29,156 nt of DNA, taken from the NCBI GenBank assembly GCA_964551645.1, contig CAZKDV010000021.1, forward strand, positions 1 through 29,156, in the 5' to 3' direction. A program made the position numbers and the translations under genes. Every line of letters begins with the position of its first letter. Positions within the stretch are counted from its first letter, which is position 1. This document shows, piece by piece, positions 9,024 to 15,211 of the stretch. Source of the stretch: CAZKDV01 sp964551645 (lineage in GTDB: Bacteria > Bacteroidota > Bacteroidia > Bacteroidales > DTU049). The notes beneath the pieces are model-generated. The model was not told the origin of the DNA, did no database searches, and worked only from the letters and a program-made list of their open reading frames with translations.

Positions 9024-10229
9024 TTATCTCCGTTTTATTTTTAACAAATATACGATGTTTTGGGCAAATGTTTTTATCTTATTATTGTATGTTTTTTTGC
9101 AAAAAGCTACAAATTGTTTGGTGTATTCATTGTGAAAAGTCTTATAGTAGAGCCACATAATCACTTTTCTATATAAAAAAGCATACACAAAGCGATACAA
9201 TATGATTATATAAACAAAATCAACAAAAAAAGGACGAATAATTTTGCCATAAATATAGCCCAAAAAGTAGTTTGAAAAAATGATGATGTGAACAAGCAGA
9301 AAAACTATAAACTTATAGTTTGATAGTGTTAGATAAGTTAAAAAAGCTAAAGGCAAAATGTCTTCGTAGATAATATTTATCCGATTGATTTCGGTTTCTT
9401 CATTGCCATTGTTTGTGTTTTTTAGCCTAAATACTTGGTAGTATTTATGAAAAATCAAATATAAAATTGCAACAATAAAAACAATATAGAACTTAGGCAA
9501 AGAGAATGATATGTAACGGCTAAACAAAAATAGGGCAATCAACTCAAGGGGTAAAACAAGATAAACCAATAGTTGCAAAACTTTGGTTTTTCCCCAAAAT
9601 GAACAAATATTGCTTATGCCAACTTTCATATCATTTTCGGCATCCGAAATTTGGTGCAATCCGATATTGCGTAAGCCTCTCAAAAGTAGTGTTAATCCAA
9701 GAAACAATAAGCTCCATAAAGGATATTGCATGTTTTCTATAGCTTTGGGATTGATAAAAATAATGGCAAAAATAAAAATCAATCCACTGTAAAAACTATC
9801 AAAGGTGATGCAACATATTGAAAAGCGTTTGAGCCTGATGGGTGGAATGGAATATAACGCTAATAGTATGATTTGCAGTCCGATTAGTATTTTGCTTATG
9901 ATAGAGGAATTGATAATAAACCAAGGAATGGTGGCAAGAGTTAGTGTGAATATGATGATGCCAATTTTTTCAGTTTTGCTAATGCTTGATGTGAAATTTT
10001 GTTTGCCTGCAATTTTGTCAAGTTCAATGTCGGTAATATCATTCAAGAAAAAACCAAACATTGCCATTGCTATTGCCGAAAGAAAAACCATGCAAATAAT
10101 TTTGGTAAATTCGGGAATGCTATACTCTGAAAAAATACCGATGAAGTAAACAAAACCCACCACAGGCGGAATAATGAAATTCCACCATTGTTTTGCACGG
10201 AAAACATTTTTTATTATTGAAAACATCAA
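9024..10229 (-). CDS. UbiA-family polyprenyl transferase
   Basis: 401 residues and strongly hydrophobic, with about nine membrane segments. Both Asp-rich motifs of the UbiA superfamily are present: NDITDIELD (63-71) and, after the fourth or fifth segment, ISDAENDMKVG (194-204). These bind Mg2+ and the prenyl diphosphate. UbiA enzymes attach isoprenoid chains to aromatic rings, glycerol phosphates, haem or sugar phosphates. The acceptor here cannot be told from sequence. The core of such proteins is about 300 residues; this one carries about 100 extra C-terminal residues with two more hydrophobic stretches and a basic end. It lies between two radical SAM genes, away from any quinone genes, so a role in the same tailoring pathway is more likely than menaquinone synthesis. 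A good Bacteroidota promoter match lies just upstream. Confidence 0.88.
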   Translation of the reverse strand: MMFSIIKNVFRAKQWWNFIIPPVVGFVYFIGIFSEYSIPEFTKIICMVFLSAIAMAMFGFFLNDITDIELDKIAGKQNFTSSISKTEKIGIIIFTLTLATIPWFIINSSIISKILIGLQIILLALYSIPPIRLKRFSICCITFDSFYSGLIFIFAIIFINPKAIENMQYPLWSLLFLGLTLLLRGLRNIGLHQISDAENDMKVGISNICSFWGKTKVLQLLVYLVLPLELIALFLFSRYISFSLPKFYIVFIVAILYLIFHKYYQVFRLKNTNNGNEETEINRINIIYEDILPLAFLTYLTLSNYKFIVFLLVHIIIFSNYFLGYIYGKIIRPFFVDFVYIIILYRFVYAFLYRKVIMWLYYKTFHNEYTKQFVAFCKKTYNNKIKTFAQNIVYLLKIKRR

Positions 10230-10250
10230 TTTTCAATTTTTTTGTTTACG

Positions 10251-10283
10251 CAAATTTACAAATATACACAGTCATACACAAAA
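10251..10283 (-). promoter_or_regulatory. Candidate Bacteroidota sigma promoter for the UbiA gene
   Basis: On the minus strand there is a -33 element TTTTG (10283-10279), a 20-nt spacer and a -7 element TAAATTTG (10258-10251). This fits the TTTG-N19..21-TAnnTTTG consensus. It sits about 22 nt before the start codon, in the 54-bp gap after radical SAM copy 4. In AT-rich DNA such matches can occur by chance. Confidence 0.45.
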
Positions 10284-11687
10284 CTATTTCAATTGAAGCA
10301 ACATCTCGGCAAGCTCGTTTTCTGATTTTTCCATGATGGTTTCCATAAGGCTAATATCCAAAGGAATACATAAAAGTATTTCAAGCAAGTTATTTACATC
10401 GGCTTCATTTTTTTGCAAAGCAAGGGTGGTATTGATTTTGATACACATTTTGTCAAATTTGTTTTTTATATCCTCGCTCATTTCAAAATTATCTTCAAAA
10501 AACATCCATATAGATTGGTATAGCTCCATTTCTCTTTCAAATTTAATTTCAAACGGAATCTTAAGAGTAGAAGATAGTGCTTCTCTTTGCAAACTTTGAC
10601 TGTGCCATGTTTCTATTTGAGCAATTAAAACTTTGAAATTATTTTTGTTTAGTTCCTCTATGCTTGAATTTGAACTTAAGGAAGTTTGGTTTAAAAATTC
10701 TAAAACTTCAGTCAAGTCCTTAGGTTTCATTGTTTTTAGGGTGAGATGATAGGGTTTGATGACATTATGAAAACTGATGTAAACCCCAAGTTTATTAGCA
10801 AATTCAAGTAGTTGAGGCAATTCATGCCAGTTGGTTTGGAGAGGGCAAACTAATAGTTCTAGCGTGGTATTGTTTTTCTTGCAGTATGAATGAAACTCAT
10901 TGATGTTATTTAAAACGGCTTCTAAATTTCCGCCTATCCTAATATTGCTATATAAATCGGGACTGAGACTGTCAATTGAAACACTAAAACTAATATTTTG
11001 CAGCTTATTCATTAGCTGGCGAAATCGTGTATTAATAATGTTTCCATTGGTGGTGATTTTAATTTTACACTTAGGATTTAAAATGCTGATTAGTTCCCAT
11101 ATTTCATAATATATTTTAATTAGCAATGGCTCTCCACCTACAAATTCAGCTAACTCGAGATGTGGAATAAATTCTTTAAGCTGTTCGACAAAGTTCTGGT
11201 CATATCTCATTTTTATTGGAGCTAAACCTAGATTTTTAGCACGGTATGAGGAAGAAAGAATGCCATTGCACATTATACAACTTAAATTGCATGTGTTTGA
11301 AAGCTCGAACTCCATAGTGCTAGGATATTTAGCTTTGTTGATGCTAAAATAGTCAAATTTGCTAGCAAGCATGCTCCTAAAGTTTTTTGAAATTAAAGAA
11401 TGATGACAAAATGAGCAAATGTCGGAAAGATTATTATCTGCAATTTGCTTTCTAACTTTATTAAAGCCTTCACCATTCCATATTTCTTTAATACTAAGAT
11501 TGGGATATTGGGCATCTATTTTTCCAATTGTTCTACAACAAGGCGAAGCCATGCCCAAAACATTGAAAAAAATACTTGTATGGGGTGCATTGCAAAGATA
11601 TTTGGTGCTTTTTGTGGTTCTTTGCTTATTGTATTCTTTTAAAAGCTCAGAATTGTAAATGCCTTTATTTTTTCTTTTAAATATCAT
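10284..11687 (-). CDS. Radical SAM protein with N-terminal twitch/SPASM-like module, copy 4
   Basis: 467 residues, without the long N-terminal extension of copies 1-3. The auxiliary ligands are C32, C50-C51 and C91xxC94. The radical SAM motif is C133xxxC137xxC140 (NTCNLSCIMC), followed by 'VGGEPLLIKIYYEIW', 'TTNGNIIN' and 'CPLQTNWHELPQLLEF'. The tail contains 'LCIPLDISLMETIMEKSENEL' and ends EMLLQLK, close to the end of copy 6 (VLLQLNS). The start ATGATA overlaps the TGA of copy 5 by 4 nt (ATGA), so translation is probably coupled. Substrate unknown. Confidence 0.88.
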   Translation of the reverse strand: MIFKRKNKGIYNSELLKEYNKQRTTKSTKYLCNAPHTSIFFNVLGMASPCCRTIGKIDAQYPNLSIKEIWNGEGFNKVRKQIADNNLSDICSFCHHSLISKNFRSMLASKFDYFSINKAKYPSTMEFELSNTCNLSCIMCNGILSSSYRAKNLGLAPIKMRYDQNFVEQLKEFIPHLELAEFVGGEPLLIKIYYEIWELISILNPKCKIKITTNGNIINTRFRQLMNKLQNISFSVSIDSLSPDLYSNIRIGGNLEAVLNNINEFHSYCKKNNTTLELLVCPLQTNWHELPQLLEFANKLGVYISFHNVIKPYHLTLKTMKPKDLTEVLEFLNQTSLSSNSSIEELNKNNFKVLIAQIETWHSQSLQREALSSTLKIPFEIKFEREMELYQSIWMFFEDNFEMSEDIKNKFDKMCIKINTTLALQKNEADVNNLLEILLCIPLDISLMETIMEKSENELAEMLLQLK

Positions 11688-13009
11688 TTTACTTCAAATA
11701 CAAATTTTAGATATTCAATAATGTTTTTTTCTTCAAAATAACCATTTTTGAAAGCCATTACAGAAAAATGAGTTTCTTCAATAAACGCTTTTTCGCTTAA
11801 GCTGTTGTAAGCTGCTGTACTTATTTCCCATGAGTTTTCTAATTGTGAAAAGAAAATATTTTGAATATTGGGGGTTACTGTTTCAATGTGGCTTACTATT
11901 TTTACAACTTCCTCTTTTTTTATTATGGTTTTATTTGTTTCTTTGTCTAAGGCTTCTTTTTCCCATTCTTCCAATTGATTTATTAAGCCCAGTAAAGCAC
12001 CAGCATTGTTTTTTTCAATATTGTTATTTTGAGTTAAGTTTTCAAGATTGGTTTTATATAGCTGAGTAAGAGCTTGTAATTTGGTGTGAGCTAGGTTTTT
12101 AAGACTTAAATAATAAGGAAAAAATGTATAGTTGAAAAAAATTGCACATTGCTCTTTGTTAGTAAAGTCGACTAATTCGGGAATTTCGTTAGCATTTAAA
12201 GTGATGGGACACGCGGATATTTGCATATTAATACCCTTGTCTTGCATTATTTTATTTATTGTTTTAAAGTTGCTTAAAACATCATCAAATTTTGCTCCTT
12301 TTCTAATTGTCTCATAGGTGCTAGGATTTACAGAGTCAATAGACATTACTACAGAAACCTTGGGCAAACTAATAAACTGTGTGATTTTGTTATTTAAGAT
12401 TGTTCCATTAGTTTGTATATTAATATGGCAGTTTGGATTTTCTTTAGAAATATAATCCCAAATTTTGTAATAAATATCAATCATGAATGGCTCTCCACCA
12501 ACAAAATGGGCAAATTCTAAGTTTTTCAAATAAGGTTTTAATTCGTTGAAAAAAGATTCTCCATAGATGCTTTTGTTATCAGAGTTTCTTTCTCTATAAC
12601 ACATCACGCATTTTAGATTGCAATTGTGAGATAGTTCAAAATCTATATGAGTTATATGCTTTTTGAGAGATTGCCACCTGAAAGCTGTGGCTAAAACACT
12701 AGCAAAATTTTTGCTCATCATATTGTTTTGGCAAACATCGCAACCTAGTCTTAAGTTGTTGTTTTTTATATACTTTTGATGTCTTTTGCGTTTTTTTGAT
12801 GCTATGATTTTTTTGATTGATTGGTGTGGATATGTCGCATATTTGTAGCTTAATCTATTTACGCAGCATGGTGTTACATCTCCATTTGGTAAAAAGTACA
12901 AGTTATTAAATGGAGCTCTACAAAAAACCTTGTCTTTGCCATACTGAGCATAATATTCTTGCAATATATTGTCAGGCAAAGTAGGCTTTATTTTGTTTCG
13001 TTTGAACAT
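11684..13009 (-). CDS. Radical SAM protein with N-terminal twitch/SPASM-like module, copy 5 (shortest)
   Basis: 441 residues, the shortest copy. The auxiliary ligands are C30 (FCRAPF), C48-C49 and C90xxC93. The radical SAM motif is C130xxxC134xxC137 (HNCNLKCVMC), followed by 'VGGEPFMIDIYYKIW' and 'QTNGTILNN'. The tail is short and divergent (ending IIEYLKFVFEVK) and lacks a clear P-x-E...ELY motif. Its first 21 codons, with flanking bases, are duplicated at 15139-15201 on the far side of the ATPase/STAS/PIN module. This shows that the module separates this gene from what was probably its original upstream neighbour. A 174-bp gap precedes it. No convincing promoter was seen there, so expression may depend on read-through. 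Confidence 0.88.
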   Translation of the reverse strand: MFKRNKIKPTLPDNILQEYYAQYGKDKVFCRAPFNNLYFLPNGDVTPCCVNRLSYKYATYPHQSIKKIIASKKRKRHQKYIKNNNLRLGCDVCQNNMMSKNFASVLATAFRWQSLKKHITHIDFELSHNCNLKCVMCYRERNSDNKSIYGESFFNELKPYLKNLEFAHFVGGEPFMIDIYYKIWDYISKENPNCHINIQTNGTILNNKITQFISLPKVSVVMSIDSVNPSTYETIRKGAKFDDVLSNFKTINKIMQDKGINMQISACPITLNANEIPELVDFTNKEQCAIFFNYTFFPYYLSLKNLAHTKLQALTQLYKTNLENLTQNNNIEKNNAGALLGLINQLEEWEKEALDKETNKTIIKKEEVVKIVSHIETVTPNIQNIFFSQLENSWEISTAAYNSLSEKAFIEETHFSVMAFKNGYFEEKNIIEYLKFVFEVK

Positions 13010-13013
13010 AAAA
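12947..13013. repeat. 67-bp direct repeat, copy A (5' end of radical SAM copy 5)
   Basis: This stretch matches 15139-15205 in the same orientation with a single mismatch (12971 G versus 15163 A, silent in the coding frame). It spans the start codon and first 21 codons of radical SAM copy 5. A shorter shared block (TTAACTGTAATA) lies 16 bp further out at 13030-13041, matched at 15220-15231. Confidence 0.9.
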
Positions 13014-13183
13014 GCTTGTTTTTAATTACTTAACTGTAATAACTCATTGTTTTGTTTATTCATAGTGTATGTTCAGCTTGTCAAAGAGGTGGGTTTTTAC
13101 CGATAAATTTCAATTGAAACATTTTATATGTTAGTGACTAATTGGTAGTTATGCTTTAATTGTTTTACACTTGTTTGATTAAA
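13014..13183. other. Intergenic region between the PIN gene and radical SAM copy 5
   Basis: This 170-bp gap holds no gene. Read on the minus strand it contains a short vestige reading E-L-L-Q-L-S-N-stop just upstream of radical SAM copy 5. That resembles the C-terminal ends of copies 4 (MLLQLK) and 6 (VLLQLNS) and is probably a remnant of the former upstream gene. A perfect 12-bp palindrome TTTCAATTGAAA (13108-13119) is present. No clear promoter or terminator was found. Confidence 0.5.
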
Positions 13184-13705
13184 TTAATTTAAAATATGAG
13201 GGTTGCCTGTTAAAATATCAAGTCCACTATTTTTGAAGTCTTTGTCATTTGTCAGTAAAACAAAATTATTTTCAAAACAAATTGAGGTAATTGCTTTATC
13301 TATAAAATCAAGTTGATTTAGTGTTAAAAAACTTTCAATATCATTTTTGTTAAAAGACTTTCCTATGATTTTAAAATGCTTTAAAATTTCATCTTTAACT
13401 ATTAAATAGATATCGCTAATTAGATCTTTCCCATCTTGACTATTTCTAAAGTTTTTAAAATTTTGATTAGGGTTTAATTTTTTATGCTCAATTCTCAATA
13501 CTCGATTAACAACTTCTGAAATAACTAAAAAATCAACATAAAGACTATTTCCTTGCTTTAGTAGGTCTTTGAATACTTGAGCATAATTTGATTCAAAAAA
13601 ATGTTGTCCTGTAGGCCAAAATAGATATATTAGAACATTGGCATCAACAAAAATATTCCTTTCTGGAAGAAGTGAGAAGTCTTGTAATTTAAAATTTGTT
13701 GCCAT
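13184..13705 (-). CDS. PIN-domain protein (putative ribonuclease)
   Basis: 173 residues. The PIN fold shows as 'NIFVDANVLIYLF' (catalytic D21), 'LVISEVVNRVLRIE' (E64), 'LDFIDKAITSICFENN' (D133/D136) and 'FVLLTNDKDF' (D154, D156). These are the four acidic clusters that bind metal in PIN nucleases, and all appear intact. PIN proteins are best known as VapC-type RNase toxins, but no VapB-like antitoxin is adjacent. Instead the gene follows a STAS-like gene by 3 nt and forms an operon with it and a GHKL ATPase. The inference is an RNase effector whose activity is set by the two upstream proteins. A simple stand-alone VapC is possible. Confidence 0.85.
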   Translation of the reverse strand: MATNFKLQDFSLLPERNIFVDANVLIYLFWPTGQHFFESNYAQVFKDLLKQGNSLYVDFLVISEVVNRVLRIEHKKLNPNQNFKNFRNSQDGKDLISDIYLIVKDEILKHFKIIGKSFNKNDIESFLTLNQLDFIDKAITSICFENNFVLLTNDKDFKNSGLDILTGNPHILN

Positions 13706-13708
13706 ATA

Positions 13709-14056
13709 CTAATCTTCAGCTATTTCGTCAATACTTCTTTTCAATGCTTCTGGATCTTTGTAATAAAGCTTAGCAGTATCTACCACTCTTTTTAAAGCTA
13801 CTTTTCCTGAGTTTGATATGTCAGACACTTTTAAATTTTCTTTTATAAAGCCTTCTGAGAAATCTTTATAAAGTTGACCAATGGCTGTATTTAAAAAAGC
13901 GGTTGTTAGCATTTCGATATTTTGAAAAGATAACAAAACCTTTTTTTTGTCGGTAAAAGCTTTAGCAATCAGTTCAAAAACTTTTTGACCTTCTTCAGCT
14001 TCAACTCCATAAACATCTCCAATAATATTTACTATGTTTATTGTTATATCTTCCAT
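13709..14056 (-). CDS. STAS-like domain protein (DUF4325 type)
   Basis: 115 residues. A beta-alpha layout with 'KKVLLSFQNIEMLTTAFLNTAIGQLYKDF' (about residues 39-67) matches the STAS-like DUF4325 family, where a beta strand (here LLSFQNIEMLT) runs into a conserved 'AFLNTAIGQLY' helix. STAS proteins act as phosphorylatable partners in anti-sigma/anti-anti-sigma switches with GHKL kinases. A GHKL ATPase lies 5 nt upstream. The Thr residues before AFLN (T51, T52) are in the position where a phosphorylatable residue might sit, but this is inference. It probably bridges the ATPase and the PIN protein. Confidence 0.75.
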   Translation of the reverse strand: MEDITINIVNIIGDVYGVEAEEGQKVFELIAKAFTDKKKVLLSFQNIEMLTTAFLNTAIGQLYKDFSEGFIKENLKVSDISNSGKVALKRVVDTAKLYYKDPEALKRSIDEIAED

Positions 14057-14061
14057 AATCT

Positions 14062-14925
14062 TTAGAATATATCGTTTATATTAATTTCATTTTTAAGAGA
14101 ATAATTATTTTTATCATCTGTTCTGAATTGCAAATTTACAATAGTTCCAGGAAATTCTCCTTGAAATTGTTTTATCACCTCTTTATCGTAGTCATATTGA
14201 TAAAATCCGTCATTACTAATAATTTGCATTTTTCCTTTGTTAGCATTAATAAATTCTCTTAGTACTGCGAGTCCTAAACCTCCTGAAATTCCTTTTTTAG
14301 TAGTTTTTTTGTCTTTAACAGCCCATCTAATTGCTTGTGTAGAATTAAGATTACTCCCGAATCTTCGGTTAATTTTTTCTCTGAATCCAATTCCTGTATC
14401 TACTATAGTAAATTCAATTTTATTTTTTTGAGGAAAAAATTGACCACAAGTATAAATATATTTTGTTTCACTATGAATTTGTGCATTTACAAAGATTTCA
14501 TAAATGGCTTCTACTATTTTTTCTTTAACACCTTGAGACATTTGGGGTAAATCTGTAATGTGTTCTTCAATTAACTCATTAACCACATAAGTTTTAAAAA
14601 ACTTCCCATCTGTAGGTTTTAATTTTTGGAATCTGATTGTTGTTTTATTAAGATCAACAGCTCTTTGTTTTCCAAAAAATGTTAAGAAATCATTTTTTAA
14701 TAAAATTGCTTCAATTTGTGGACTTAAATAATCAAAATGAATATCATTTAAGTTTGAAGTAAATTTATCTAAAATAGCACCTAATGCTGCACTCATATTC
14801 GCAGCAAAAAAGCGACGAATTTCAAGGTGTATATTTCCAAATAATTCATCTTTGTATGTTTCATAAAGTTGAATTAAATTTTGGTAACTTTCAAAAGTAT
14901 TATTTATAGAGATTAGTTTATGCAT
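14062..14925 (-). CDS. GHKL (HATPase_c) ATP-binding protein, anti-sigma-kinase-like
   Basis: About 287 residues. The C-terminal half is a GHKL fold: N box 'EAIYEIFVNAQIHS' (about 139-152), G1 box 'VDTGIGF' (about 175-181) and G2 box 'GISGGLGLAVLREF' (about 212-225). No H-box or dimerisation domain is present, so it is not a classic sensor histidine kinase. The N-terminal 110 residues contain 'FFAANMSAALGAIL', suggesting a STAS-like partner or sensory module. I take the ATG at 14925; the frame can extend one codon to a TTG. It is the first gene of the three-gene insert, with a candidate promoter upstream. The likely role is binding or phosphorylating the adjacent STAS-like protein. Confidence 0.82.
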   Translation of the reverse strand: MHKLISINNTFESYQNLIQLYETYKDELFGNIHLEIRRFFAANMSAALGAILDKFTSNLNDIHFDYLSPQIEAILLKNDFLTFFGKQRAVDLNKTTIRFQKLKPTDGKFFKTYVVNELIEEHITDLPQMSQGVKEKIVEAIYEIFVNAQIHSETKYIYTCGQFFPQKNKIEFTIVDTGIGFREKINRRFGSNLNSTQAIRWAVKDKKTTKKGISGGLGLAVLREFINANKGKMQIISNDGFYQYDYDKEVIKQFQGEFPGTIVNLQFRTDDKNNYSLKNEININDIF

Positions 14926-15011
14926 CAATATTATTGGTAAATGTAATTATAAAATTAACAAACAAAAAATCTTAGCTATATAAACGATATAAAGTTGTAG
15001 TTTGTTTTTTA

Positions 15012-15047
15012 CAAATATAAATATTTTTTGAATTTTAGTGAGCAAAA
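15012..15047 (-). promoter_or_regulatory. Candidate promoter of the ATPase/STAS/PIN module
   Basis: On the minus strand there is a -7 element TATATTTG (15019-15012) with an upstream TTTTG (15047-15043) about 23 nt away, slightly longer than the usual 19-21. It lies about 87 nt before the ATPase start and after the truncated gene copy. If real, the module has its own transcription start. Confidence 0.4.
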
Positions 15048-15099
15048 AACATTTACTTGTCAATTAACAAATTAAAGTAAGTTTGGTTCAGTAGTTTTT

Positions 15100-15201
15100 T
15101 CATTTTGTAAGCCAACTTTTTGCACATTTTGTAAATAAAGCATAATATTCTTGCAATATATTATCAGGCAAAGTAGGCTTTATTTTGTTTCGTTTGAACA
15201 T
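15100..15201 (-). pseudogene. Truncated duplicate of the radical SAM copy 5 start
   Basis: A 33-codon frame starts with MFKRNKIKPTLPDNILQEYY, identical to residues 1-21 of radical SAM copy 5. It then diverges (LFTKCAKSWLTK) to a stop at 15100-15102. The next gene upstream, radical SAM copy 6, ends 10 nt before this start. This reproduces the junction expected if copy 6 once lay directly before copy 5. It is a broken 5' fragment created when the ATPase/STAS/PIN module arrived. Confidence 0.8.
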
Positions 15202-15205
15202 AAAA
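15139..15205. repeat. 67-bp direct repeat, copy B
   Basis: This is the partner of 12947-13013, with 66 of 67 positions identical and the same orientation. The pair brackets the three-gene ATPase/STAS/PIN insert and its flanks (about 2.1 kb between repeats). Confidence 0.9.
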
Positions 15206-15211
15206 ATTAGT

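Noticed and set aside
4245..12317. Plus-strand open frames opposite the radical SAM genes
   Set aside because: They are short and low-complexity, rich in hydrophobic and Ser/Lys residues from antisense of AT-rich coding sequence, and have no motifs. They are shadows of the minus-strand genes.
13010..13183. Short precursor peptide for the radical SAM enzymes
   Set aside because: The only small frame here (about 13 codons ending LLQLSN) lacks a ribosome site and looks like a vestige of a radical SAM C-terminus. No Cys- or Gly-rich core peptide was found near the array.
13184..14056. Ordinary VapBC toxin-antitoxin pair
   Set aside because: The small protein before the PIN gene has a STAS-like pattern (AFLNTAIGQLY) and no ribbon-helix-helix, AbrB or Phd-type DNA-binding motif. 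A GHKL ATPase is part of the same operon.
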